From positions 1 to 60,830 of the forward strand of contig CAISGR010000218.1 of assembly GCA_903884945.1 (NCBI GenBank): a stretch of 60,830 nt of DNA. Reading direction: 5' to 3'. A program made the translations under genes and the position numbers. Positions 40,386 through 48,747 of this stretch are shown in pieces. The number at the start of each line of letters is the position of its first letter. Position 1 is the first letter of the stretch. The notes beneath the pieces are model-generated. The model had not been told where the DNA came from, did no database searches, and saw only the letters and a program-made list of their open reading frames with translations. The DNA comes from an uncultured bacterium. GTDB taxonomy: Bacteria > Pseudomonadota > Alphaproteobacteria > Sphingomonadales > Sphingomonadaceae.

Positions 40386-41300
40386 TCACCCGATCAGCGG
40401 CGTCGCGCCGGCGTGCACCGCGATGGCGCCCGGGCGACATTCCACCCGGAACCGCCGGGTGCGGATCGGCTCGCCGTCCAGGTTGACGTGCAGTTCCTCG
40501 GACGATTCATATTCGATCCAGGCGCTCCGCGCGGTCTTCAGCAAACCCAGCACGCCCGCCGCGCCATCGCGCAGCAGACGGCCCAGTATCTCGGGCTGAT
40601 CCCGCGGCGCGAGATAGGGCAGGATCGTCAGGTCGAGCAGGCCGTCGTCGAGCTTTGCGTCCGGGCAAAGCTGAATGCCGCCGCCGGCCTGTCGCCCGTT
40701 GCCGATCGCCAGGGCGGTGAACGGGCCTGCCCATTCGAAGCCCTCGGCGCGGAACATGCCCTCGCTCGCCGACAGATCCTTGATCCGGGCGATGCCGGTC
40801 AGGGCATAGGCAAGACCGCCCAGGCGACGCTTCAACGCCGGGTCAGTCTCGGCGGTGATCCGGGAACCGAAGCCACCCGTCACCATGTTCACGAAGGGCC
40901 GGCCGTCGATCAGGCCCAGATCGATGGAGGACGCGGTGGCGGTCGCGCCCAGCAGGAGCGCCGCGGTCAGGTCGTCGACCGGCAATCCGAGCGACCGCGC
41001 GAAATCATTGGCGGTGCCGAGCGGCAGGATGCCGAAGGTGCATCCCGCTGGAATCCCGGCCGTAAACGCCTGGCCGAGGATCGCATTGACGGTGCCGTCC
41101 CCGCCACCGGCGACGATCGTATCGACCCGGCCGGATGCCGCATCGTGCAAGGCTTCCTCGACGAGGCGGCGCACGTCGCCCCCCTCCCAGGTGACGCGGA
41201 CCTCCACCGTGTGGCCAAGCTTGCGGAGGTCGCCCACCGCCTTTCTCACTGCGGGTTTCTGGGCGGATTTGCCGTTGAGGATGAGGCGCAAGGCAGTCAT
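40386..41300 (-). CDS. YegS/DAGK-family lipid kinase
   Basis: The product has 304 aa (E. coli YegS is 299). It shows the nucleotide motif GGGDGT (65-70), GILPLGTANDFARSLGLP, and the C-terminal DDGLLDLTILP with a lipid-binding sheet. It phosphorylates a lipid such as phosphatidylglycerol or diacylglycerol. Its ATG overlaps the phosphodiesterase stop (ATGA), so it is the last gene of the minus-strand redox operon. It converges with the decahaem gene, leaving 7 bp. Confidence 0.9.
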   Translation of the reverse strand: MTALRLILNGKSAQKPAVRKAVGDLRKLGHTVEVRVTWEGGDVRRLVEEALHDAASGRVDTIVAGGGDGTVNAILGQAFTAGIPAGCTFGILPLGTANDFARSLGLPVDDLTAALLLGATATASSIDLGLIDGRPFVNMVTGGFGSRITAETDPALKRRLGGLAYALTGIARIKDLSASEGMFRAEGFEWAGPFTALAIGNGRQAGGGIQLCPDAKLDDGLLDLTILPYLAPRDQPEILGRLLRDGAAGVLGLLKTARSAWIEYESSEELHVNLDGEPIRTRRFRVECRPGAIAVHAGATPLIG

Positions 41301-42148
41301 CCCAGCGGGCGTTCCGCAAACAGCTCGCGCACGAGTCCCTGCATCCGTTCGTCGAACCTGGCGATCACGATATGCTCCTGCGCGGCGTCAAAATGGGTGA
41401 CCAGCCCGTGGCCGGTCCAGCGGTGGAGGGCGTAGCCCGGGGGATCGGCGTTGACCATGGGGCGTCCGTCCGGATGCTCCGGGTCGATCGGGTTGAGATC
41501 GAGCGAGAGCTCCACCGCGGTCGCCGGGCAGACGCTGACGGCGATGCCGTTCCACGGCGCGACGATCGGGCGGTGGAGGTGGCCGCACCAGATCGCCTGG
41601 ACCTGGCCATGCCCCGCGATGGCTGCGGTGAACCGCTGGACCCAGGGCTCATCCGGATGAGTCGCCATCCAGTCGATGCCCATGTCGAGTGGCGGATGGT
41701 GCATGACGATGACCGTCGGCGTATCGCGATGCTCGGCGAGCCGCGCACGGAGCCATGCCGCACGGACCTCGCAAAAGCCGCCGCCATGGCGGCCGACCTC
41801 GAGCGTATCGAGCATGATGATGCGCAGCCCCTCGAGCGCGATGTCATAATGCGCGAAGCCGGCAACGACCGGGACGTGCGGGAAGGCCTGCGCGAAATTG
41901 CCCCGGTCGTCATGGTTGCCGAGCAACGGATAGGCCGGGAAGGGACAGGCCCCGAGCACCTCGGCGAGGCGGCGATAGCTGTCCAGGTCGCCGCGATCGA
42001 CCAGATCGCCGGTCACGAGCAGCAGATCCGGCCGGTTGCGGCCCTCGATCAGCTCCGCCAGCACCAGATCGAGGCGCTTGCGGTTGGATTCCTCCGGATT
42101 GCCCGGCTCGAAACCCAGATGGACATCGGTGATCTGCGCGATCAGCAT
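41297..42148 (-). CDS. CpdA-like calcineurin-type phosphodiesterase
   Basis: The product has 283 aa of the metallophosphoesterase fold: Asp8 and His10 (TDVHLG), GDLVD (Asp48), GNHD (77-80), VMHHPP and the C-terminal GHLHRP. The short architecture and histidine pattern match CpdA, which hydrolyses 3',5'-cAMP, but other substrates are possible. The ATG at 42148 has a strong GGGAGGGGG site. It lies in the same minus-strand set as a protein with two cyclic-nucleotide-binding domains, so cAMP turnover is a reasonable guess. Confidence 0.85.
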   Translation of the reverse strand: MLIAQITDVHLGFEPGNPEESNRKRLDLVLAELIEGRNRPDLLLVTGDLVDRGDLDSYRRLAEVLGACPFPAYPLLGNHDDRGNFAQAFPHVPVVAGFAHYDIALEGLRIIMLDTLEVGRHGGGFCEVRAAWLRARLAEHRDTPTVIVMHHPPLDMGIDWMATHPDEPWVQRFTAAIAGHGQVQAIWCGHLHRPIVAPWNGIAVSVCPATAVELSLDLNPIDPEHPDGRPMVNADPPGYALHRWTGHGLVTHFDAAQEHIVIARFDERMQGLVRELFAERPLG

Positions 42149-42162
42149 GATCCCCCTCCCCC

Positions 42163-43977
42163 TCAGTTTGTGGCGCCACCTCCGGCAGATACGGCGGGCT
42201 GCGGCCCCCGGACGCGATTTCGCCTCGTCGCGGGCACCCAGGGAGCATTCATGTCCGCGTGATAGCTGTGGCACATCGCACAGCTCGACGGAACCTTGGC
42301 CGCGGCGCTTTCGCCGGCATGGCAGGTGCGGCAGGTCCTGATGCCGGGCAGCAGCAAGTCCTCGGCCGAGGACGAATGCCGCGCGGTGTGGCAGCTTTCG
42401 CATTTCTCGGTCCGGTGCGCCGCGTGATCGAACCAGCCATGCATCATGTAGCGCGCAGGCTGATTGACCGGCAGAACGGTCCAGTCGGTCGCACCGCCAC
42501 CCCCGGGCGGGGCCACGACATGGCAGTCGAAACAGGCGCCCCCCTTGCTGAACACCGCGGCGATCGCCGCCTCGGCACTGGCGGGGCGTGCGGCAACCGC
42601 ACCGAAATAGGCGTGATAGACCTGCCCCTGCGCGTGCAGGCCGGGCCGCCGGCGCGCCGCCGCAAGTTCGGCCGGCGGCGGCGGGCTGGTCGAGCGGTAC
42701 AGCGCGCGGAGGTCAGCCTCCATTTGCGGGATGTCGCCATGACGCAGCGTGCGGATCGTGCCGCCGATCCGGTCGAAGCCAAGGCTGTGGCACATCTGGC
42801 AGTTGCGCTCCATGGTGACGGGCAGGAAGCGCGTACCGTCGGCGATGGGCATATGACAATCAGCGCAGACGAGGGCGTCGCCAAAGCCGTAACGGGCCCT
42901 CATCGTCTGCGCCATCCGCGCGACGCCGCCAGCGGCGTCGAGGTGCAGCTTGTGCGGGAATTTCAGGCCATTGCGTTCGATCGGCGTGCCATCGAGCGAA
43001 ACGCGCGCGAGCACCGGCCTGGCGCCCGGCACCACCGCGACCAGCGGCCGGAACTGCGGATGCGCAGTGCCGAAATCACCGGCGTCGCCGATCTTCGTGT
43101 CCGCGAGGCGCGACTTCAGCGCGGCGTGGCAATCCGCGCAAAAGACCTGGGGCGTGGGCTGCATCGGACCGGCGCCCTCATGCTCACGGTGACAATCGAC
43201 GCAGGCGCCCGGGCCCGGCTTGTTGAAGAGGTGGGCGATGCCGCCGAGGATGCGCCCCGTGGCACCCGGGGCGGCACGCGCACCGGCGAGCCGTGCGGGA
43301 GATGCGTGATCATGCACGTCCCGGTGGCAGGCCTTGCAGCTGTCATCGCGGACCGAAACGAAGGCCTGTTGGTGGCAAGCTTCGCAATTTCCCTCCAGCG
43401 CGTGATGCGCCCTGCTGAGCGGGCCGCTCGACCAGCTGCGATCGGCCCTGAAGGCGTAGATGCTGCGCGCATCCGCGCGGCTGTGGTTGACGAAGCTCCA
43501 GATCGGCAGCGCGAGGAAGCCGAGCAGTATCGCCACTGCCAGGATCCAGGCAGTCATGCGGCGGCCGGGAAGCAACCCCTTGAGCGAATAGGCGGTCGCC
43601 TCGTCGCGCTCCCCGGCCGTGTCCGAAACCGCCGCGACGCGCTGGACCGTGAGCAGCACCTGCCCTTCCGCGTCGCGCGTCACGGTGATGCGATGGCCGC
43701 CAAAGCCCAGCTCAGCGCCCTTCGCCGCATCGATGTCGCCCCGCCGCACCGTGCGGCCGTCGATCTCGAAGCCGAGCGTGCCGAGCGCGACGACGGCGAT
43801 CCGCCGGTCGTCGCGCCGCTCGATCCGGGCATGCTTCGGATCGACGCCGAGATCGGGCAGCGCAATGTCGTTCTCGGCGCCGCGGCCGATCGTCACGCTG
43901 TCATGCTCCACCCGCGACGTGCGCACGATCTCGCGATGGTCGGCGGTAAAGCTGATGTGCCGGATCAGGAAGGTCAT
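42163..43977 (-). CDS. FHA domain - membrane helix - decahaem cytochrome fusion
   Basis: The product has 604 aa. An N-terminal FHA fold (about 5-112) has VTIGRGAENDIALPDLG and KHARIE. The phosphothreonine-contact Ser is replaced by Asp (VDPKH instead of SxxH) and the usual NG is DG, so phosphopeptide binding may be weakened. One membrane helix (about 142-163) follows. The rest carries ten CXXCH sites: CEACH, CKACH, CVDCH, CADCH, CADCH, CQMCH, CFDCH, CESCH, CRTCH and CAMCH. The topology is cytoplasmic FHA and periplasmic decahaem. It lies 10 nt after the cytochrome-b-like gene and 14 nt before the phosphodiesterase. Confidence 0.9.
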   Translation of the reverse strand: MTFLIRHISFTADHREIVRTSRVEHDSVTIGRGAENDIALPDLGVDPKHARIERRDDRRIAVVALGTLGFEIDGRTVRRGDIDAAKGAELGFGGHRITVTRDAEGQVLLTVQRVAAVSDTAGERDEATAYSLKGLLPGRRMTAWILAVAILLGFLALPIWSFVNHSRADARSIYAFRADRSWSSGPLSRAHHALEGNCEACHQQAFVSVRDDSCKACHRDVHDHASPARLAGARAAPGATGRILGGIAHLFNKPGPGACVDCHREHEGAGPMQPTPQVFCADCHAALKSRLADTKIGDAGDFGTAHPQFRPLVAVVPGARPVLARVSLDGTPIERNGLKFPHKLHLDAAGGVARMAQTMRARYGFGDALVCADCHMPIADGTRFLPVTMERNCQMCHSLGFDRIGGTIRTLRHGDIPQMEADLRALYRSTSPPPPAELAAARRRPGLHAQGQVYHAYFGAVAARPASAEAAIAAVFSKGGACFDCHVVAPPGGGGATDWTVLPVNQPARYMMHGWFDHAAHRTEKCESCHTARHSSSAEDLLLPGIRTCRTCHAGESAAAKVPSSCAMCHSYHADMNAPWVPATRRNRVRGPQPAVSAGGGATN

Positions 43978-43987
43978 CGCCCCGCCT

Positions 43988-44854
43988 TCACCAGTAGAAG
44001 AACACGCTGACGATATGCGCCGTCAGCGCCGCGATCAGCGCGAAGGTGACGGGCACATGCACGTAGAGCCAGACCTCGAGCAGCGCCTTCAGCCGCAAAT
44101 GCCGGCGGAGCTGGGCGAGCATCGCGATCTTGCGCTCGAGCAGCGCATCGACACGTTCGAGCGGATCGTCGCCGAGATCGGGCCGTGGGCCGGTACGCTC
44201 GCGGATCGTGTCGAAGGTGCGTTGCGTAGCGCAACGCGGATAGCGGCCGGAGAGCCGCGCGACCAGGCCGCCGCCGAATGGATCCTGATCGAGCGATTTC
44301 CGGACCAGATCGGCCTGGTGCCGGGTCAGCGGCTGCGCCGCGTCGTGGAGTTGCCGATCGATCGCGCGCAGGGCGTCCAGCATCTGCGTCTGCGTCATCT
44401 CCTCGCGGTTGCTGCTGAGCGCCGCCGGGATGGCGGCGTAGACCGAAATGCCGTAGATGCCCGACAGGATCACCAGCAGCATCAGCGCATAGGCGAGCGT
44501 GTGGACGTTCCAGCCGAACTGGAAGCCGGTGTGCAGCGTCGCGATCACGACCAGGCTAAGCCCGAGATAGACATGCGCACTGGTCCAGGCCTTGAGCGAC
44601 CAGCGACCGCGCGTCATCGCGCGCTTGCGCAGGCCGAGCAGCGTGAGCCACAGGATCAGCAGCGCGCCGATCGTGCCCAGCGTATAGCCGAGCGGCGTGC
44701 CGCCATTGGGCCGCGGCGATGAATCGATCAGGGCATAGGCGAGGATCGCGATCGCGCTGATCGCAAGCGACACCTTGAGCCAGCGGAACCGCGCATGGCG
44801 CAGGAACCCCTCGTGCAAGGCACCGCCGCCCATGCGCGTGGCTCCCCGGGACAC
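43988..44854 (-). CDS. Membrane cytochrome with a two-haem b signature
   Basis: The product has 288 aa and five predicted membrane helices. Helix 3 carries His94 and His108 and helix 5 carries His266 and His280, both pairs 14 residues apart (H-X13-H). This is the geometry that holds two stacked b haems in cytochrome b of the bc1 complex. A basic cytoplasmic stretch (about 150-255) lies between helices 4 and 5. It sits between the flavin/Fe-S gene and the FHA-decahaem gene, matching a membrane electron conduit. ATG 44854 or 44833 could be the start. Named function is inference. Confidence 0.8.
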   Translation of the reverse strand: MSRGATRMGGGALHEGFLRHARFRWLKVSLAISAIAILAYALIDSSPRPNGGTPLGYTLGTIGALLILWLTLLGLRKRAMTRGRWSLKAWTSAHVYLGLSLVVIATLHTGFQFGWNVHTLAYALMLLVILSGIYGISVYAAIPAALSSNREEMTQTQMLDALRAIDRQLHDAAQPLTRHQADLVRKSLDQDPFGGGLVARLSGRYPRCATQRTFDTIRERTGPRPDLGDDPLERVDALLERKIAMLAQLRRHLRLKALLEVWLYVHVPVTFALIAALTAHIVSVFFYW

Positions 44855-44862
44855 GCGGCTGG

Positions 44863-47316
44863 CTATGACTGAGTCCCTTCTTCGAGCCGGGCGACGTCAA
44901 GAAACTCCTCGGGCGCGACGCGGATGGCGGCGCCGGTCGGGCAGGCACGGACGCAGGCGGGCCCGCCATCGATCCCCGAGCACATGTCGCACTTGATGGC
45001 TTTCTTCGGCTTCTCCACGCCAGCCTTGGCGTGCTTGTAGCGCCACTTCCTGGAGGGCTCGCCCGGTCCTGGGCCAACGCCGAGGAACATCCAGCTGAGC
45101 AGCCCCGGCTTCTTCGGCGGTACGCTGTCCATCCGGATCACGCCATAGGGGCAGTTGCGCTGGCAATTGCCGCAGCCGATGCAGGTATCGTCGATCACGA
45201 CTTCGCCATCGGGCCCGCGGTGGATCGCATTGGGCGGGCAATCGGCCATGCAATGGGGATGCTCGCAATGCCGGCAGCTGGTCGGCACATGGAGATGGGC
45301 ATAGGTGCGGCCGGCCTCGCGATCGAGCCGCGACAGCCCCTCATGGCTGTCGGCGCAGGCCTTTTCGCAATTGTCGCAGCCGACGCAGAGATTCTCGTCG
45401 ATCAGCAGCACGTCGGTCGCCTCGCCGATGCCGTTCTCGACCAGGAAGGTCGCGGTCTGCGAATACATGTCGACCACGCCGGAGAAGCTGTCCTTCCGGC
45501 TCTCGACAAAGGCGTTGATGTTCTGGCGCTGCGCCATGTCGGCGCGCGCCTTTTCGAGCAGGCGCGGCCTGGCCTCGAGCAACCGGCGGAACGCAGCGCC
45601 GGGCAGCCGGATCACCTCGGATTTCACCGCGGCCTTGACCGTCGCGGTGCGCTTGCCGCCGCCGATCAGCGCCATCTCGCCGACATAGGAGCCGGCGGGG
45701 AGATAGGAGAGGAAGACCGGCTTTCCGCCGACCTTCTTCTCGACGATCATGCTGCCGACGCGAATCACATAGATATCCTCGCCGCTGTCGCCCTCGGTGA
45801 TGATCGGCTTGCCCGCAGCTACCGTCTGGATTTCCGATGCATCGAGCACCTCGGCGAGATCGGCCGATGTCAGCCCCGAGCCGAACAGCTGAAGCAATTG
45901 CCGCTCGACCGAAATGCGGGTGACCGCGCGCCTGGCGGCCGGGACCGAGGCCATCAGCTTGAGCGCCGCGGTGCGCGAGACCTCGACCGCGATCATATCG
46001 GTACCCGCACGCACGGTCGCGCCGCGGCGGCGGCCCGAGATCAGGCCAACCTCGCCGAAGATCGAGCCCTGCTCGATCGGCACTGTGATCGAGGGGTTGT
46101 CCTTGTCGACCTCGACCAGCGCCGTCCCCTGCGCGATCGCGAACAGCGAGGAACCGGGGTCGGCGCGCTCGAACACCACTTCACCCGCCCTGTACGACAT
46201 CACCTCGGAATCGAGCATGAACTCGCGCATCTGCAGCGGCGACAGTTCGTTGAGGATCATGACGTTGGCGCGGAGCAGTTCGAGCCATTCGTCGACCGAG
46301 CGACGTGACTTGAGGCGGGCGAATTTTGCCTGGAGGATCGGCTCGTCGGCGGGCTTCAGGCTGGTATTGCCGTTGATGAACTCGACGACGTCATAGCCCT
46401 GATTCATGCAATGCTTGATCAGCGGGTAGCCGGCGAGCGCCCCGATCACGAAGATGCCGGGCACAGTCGATTCGAACATCGGCGAGAGCTTCGGAAAGGC
46501 CTCGCGGTCGGGGCTGCTGAATTCGATGCCGCAGCTTTCGACGAATGCGCGCGGGGCGGCCGAGCCCATGCGGGCGATGATCCGGTCGCAGCGGGTCGTC
46601 TCCTGTCCGTCGCGCGTCTCCAATACCAGTTCGCCGGGGCGGATCTCGGCCGGCGTCGTCTCCAGCCGGATCGAAATCCGGCCCGCCTCCGCCGCTTCGT
46701 TGAGCAATTTGACGTTGGCGCCCTTGGCCCGGGCAAAATCGGCCGAGCGATTGAGGATGGTGACGACATTGCCCTGCGCGGCATCGGCGGCGAGGCCGAG
46801 CGCATTCTCGATCCCTGCGTCGCCCGAACCGATCACGGTGATGTGCTCGTCGATATAGTCACCGGGATCATCGAGCTGATACTGGACATGCGGCAGGGTC
46901 GATCCGGGACAGCGCATCAGGTTCGGATTGCCCTGGGTGCCGATCGCCAGCACCACATTCTCCGCGGTGACCGTCACGCCATCGGTGAGGGTGATACGGA
47001 AATCGCCGCGCGTGCCTTCGATCGCCTTGACCTCGCTACGGTAGCGGACCTCGATGCCAAGCTTCACCGCCAGCCCGTCCCAGGTGGCGAGGATCGCTTC
47101 GCGCCTGCCGGCATCGAATTCCATGTCGGAACGGAGCACGAGCTGGCTCGGCGTCGCCATGACGTGCTTGCCCTTCTGGTATTTGAAGATCGTGTCCGAC
47201 AGATGGTCGGTCTTCTCCAGCAGGACATGGCTGAGGTTCAGCCGGGCGGCGCGCGCTGCGGCGCTGAGCCCAGCGGGGCCCGAGCCGATGATCGCGATGC
47301 GGACCCGGTCCGTCAC
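44863..47316 (-). CDS. Flavin oxidoreductase - 2x cyclic-nucleotide-binding - 4x[4Fe-4S] fusion protein
   Basis: The product has 817 aa. Residues 1-330 form a thioredoxin-reductase/YpdA-like NAD(P)H:FAD module (FAD GSGPAG 11-16; nucleotide GSGDAG 163-168; C-terminal GYPLIKHCMNQGYDV), but lack the CXXC dithiol. Two cNMP-binding domains follow (about 360-465 and 483-590). Their phosphate-cassette motifs FGEVGLISGRRRGATV and VGEMALIGGGKRTATV keep the key Glu and Arg. The C terminus has four cysteine clusters (644/647/650/654; 681/684/689/693; 712/715/718/722; 776/779/788/792), as in DmsB/NrfC-type subunits. Electrons probably flow from NAD(P)H via FAD and Fe-S clusters to the membrane cytochrome 8 nt downstream. 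No signal peptide, so cytoplasmic. Confidence 0.93.
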   Translation of the reverse strand: MTDRVRIAIIGSGPAGLSAAARAARLNLSHVLLEKTDHLSDTIFKYQKGKHVMATPSQLVLRSDMEFDAGRREAILATWDGLAVKLGIEVRYRSEVKAIEGTRGDFRITLTDGVTVTAENVVLAIGTQGNPNLMRCPGSTLPHVQYQLDDPGDYIDEHITVIGSGDAGIENALGLAADAAQGNVVTILNRSADFARAKGANVKLLNEAAEAGRISIRLETTPAEIRPGELVLETRDGQETTRCDRIIARMGSAAPRAFVESCGIEFSSPDREAFPKLSPMFESTVPGIFVIGALAGYPLIKHCMNQGYDVVEFINGNTSLKPADEPILQAKFARLKSRRSVDEWLELLRANVMILNELSPLQMREFMLDSEVMSYRAGEVVFERADPGSSLFAIAQGTALVEVDKDNPSITVPIEQGSIFGEVGLISGRRRGATVRAGTDMIAVEVSRTAALKLMASVPAARRAVTRISVERQLLQLFGSGLTSADLAEVLDASEIQTVAAGKPIITEGDSGEDIYVIRVGSMIVEKKVGGKPVFLSYLPAGSYVGEMALIGGGKRTATVKAAVKSEVIRLPGAAFRRLLEARPRLLEKARADMAQRQNINAFVESRKDSFSGVVDMYSQTATFLVENGIGEATDVLLIDENLCVGCDNCEKACADSHEGLSRLDREAGRTYAHLHVPTSCRHCEHPHCMADCPPNAIHRGPDGEVVIDDTCIGCGNCQRNCPYGVIRMDSVPPKKPGLLSWMFLGVGPGPGEPSRKWRYKHAKAGVEKPKKAIKCDMCSGIDGGPACVRACPTGAAIRVAPEEFLDVARLEEGTQS

Positions 47317-47448
47317 GCCCTGTCCCCCATTGCCCGTCGGGCCACGATCGATGCGCGCCCGTTCAGGATTGCATTTGCCGCCAGCGCGTACACACTAGCA
47401 TGGTGCGCGCGCGGCGCCAGCCTCGACGAAGTAACGACAAGGATCGCG

Positions 47449-48396
47449 ATGGAAACGCCGAAGAATTCGTCAAGGCTGGGGCTGTTGGCGCTGGCTTGCG
47501 CGGCAATCATCCTGGCCGTCTCGATTTCATGGGCGGCGCTGCGGGGCAGCGGCATTACGAAAAAGGACGTTGCTTCCACGACTTCCGCCATGTCGCCGGA
47601 CGCCGCACAGGCGACAGCACTTGCCGCGCTCGAGGCGCGGACCAGAAGCGAGCCGAACAATGCCGATGCATGGCTGCTGCTTGGTCAGGCGCAATCCGAT
47701 CTGGGCCATTATGCCGCGGCAGCCGAGGCGTACGAGCATGGGACAAGGGCAGCACCCGGGCGCGGCGACCTGTGGTCAGCGTTGGGCGAAGCCCTGGTCA
47801 ATGCCAGTACGGGCAGTGCGATGCCGGCGCCCGCGCTCGCCGCATTCCGCAGGGCGATCGCGATCGATCCGCAGGATCCGCGCGGGCGCTATTTCCTTGC
47901 GGTCGCGCGCGACCTTGACGGCGATCATGCGGGCGCGATCGGTGACTGGCTGGCGCTGTTGCAGGATACGCCCCCGGGCGCCGCCTGGGAGCGGGACCTG
48001 CGCCGGACGATCGAGCAGGTCGGCAAGATCAACGGGATCGACGTCGCCGCGCGCCTTGCCGCGGTGAAGCAGCCCGCCGCGCATCCGCTGGTGCCCGTCG
48101 CCTCGACCGCCGCCGCGGCGATCCCGGGCCCGACGCCCGGCGACATGCGCGCCGCCGCCACACTGCCGCCGCACGAGCAGGACGCGATGGTCCAGGCCAT
48201 GGTCGCGCGACTGGAGACGAAGCTTCAGGCCGATCCCGGCAATGTCGATGGCTGGATCATGCTGATGCGCAGCCGCATGACGCTGGGCGAGCCGGCCAGG
48301 GCAGGCGCCGCGCTGAAGGCGGCGATCGCGGCCAATCCAGCGGCGGCGGCACGGTTGCAGACCGAGGCAGCGACGCTGGGCGTACCGGTAGGATAG
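47449..48396 (+). CDS. CcmI/NrfG-like TPR protein (c-type cytochrome assembly)
   Basis: The product has 315 aa. One N-terminal membrane helix (about 11-31), a TPR block (about 50-140, ADAWLLLGQAQSDLGHYAAAAEAYEHG), and a C-terminal segment (AMVQAMVARLETKLQADPGNVDGWIMLMRSRMTLG) like that of CcmI/CycH. Such proteins present apocytochromes to the haem-lyase machinery. The ATG at 47449 follows AAGGA by 6 nt. It is divergent from the redox operon across 132 bp. Lone CcmI homologues near multihaem genes can be dedicated to them; this is inference. Confidence 0.82.
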   Translation: METPKNSSRLGLLALACAAIILAVSISWAALRGSGITKKDVASTTSAMSPDAAQATALAALEARTRSEPNNADAWLLLGQAQSDLGHYAAAAEAYEHGTRAAPGRGDLWSALGEALVNASTGSAMPAPALAAFRRAIAIDPQDPRGRYFLAVARDLDGDHAGAIGDWLALLQDTPPGAAWERDLRRTIEQVGKINGIDVAARLAAVKQPAAHPLVPVASTAAAAIPGPTPGDMRAAATLPPHEQDAMVQAMVARLETKLQADPGNVDGWIMLMRSRMTLGEPARAGAALKAAIAANPAAAARLQTEAATLGVPVG

Positions 48397-48480
48397 GCCA
48401 TTCCGGCACGTGCGAGTCACTCCGCGCGAGCGCTGGCCGTGACTGAGTTGCCCGCTGTCGCCGACACGCCCGCAGCAAGG

Positions 48481-48639
48481 TCAGGACGCCTTCATATTTG
48501 ACGAGACATTGCCGAAGGTCGTCGACAACTGATTGCCGAGCCCCTGCATCGCGCCGATTGCCGCGACCGCGATCAGGGCAGCGATCAGGCCGTATTCGAT
48601 CGCGGTCGCGCCGCGCTTGTCTTTGCGTAAATTGCGCAT
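48481..48639 (-). CDS. flp: Flp-type pilin
   Basis: The product has 52 aa, with the class IVb pilin signature KRGATAIEYGLIAALIAVAAIG (cleavage after Gly, Glu at +5 position). It is processed by a TadV/CpaA-type peptidase and assembled by the Tad system, which is not in the window. ATG 48639 is preferred to 48675 because the shorter leader (MRNLRKDKRG) is typical and preceded by GGAG. Confidence 0.88.
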   Translation of the reverse strand: MRNLRKDKRGATAIEYGLIAALIAVAAIGAMQGLGNQLSTTFGNVSSNMKAS

Positions 48640-48712
48640 CTCCGAGTCTCCGGTCCCCGTGCAGGAAACCGACATTAGACCGGCCGGCTTACCCGCGGCT
48701 TGATCGACCCCT

Positions 48713-48731
48713 CCGGGTTTGCCCTACCCGG
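48713..48731 (-). terminator. Hairpin downstream of the leucine-dehydrogenase-like gene
   Basis: CCGGGT-ttgccct-ACCCGG, about 20 nt past the stop at 48748. It has no T-tract, so it is only a possible terminator. Confidence 0.35.
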
Positions 48732-48747
48732 CGGCCCGGGGGCAGGC

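Noticed and set aside
44863..45900. Classical thioredoxin reductase
   Set aside because: The CXXC pair is absent and the chain continues into cNMP and Fe-S domains.
47400..47918. Alternative open frame from an ATG at 47400
   Set aside because: It is out of frame with the TPR protein, whose helix and TPR pattern are clear, and it has no motif of its own.
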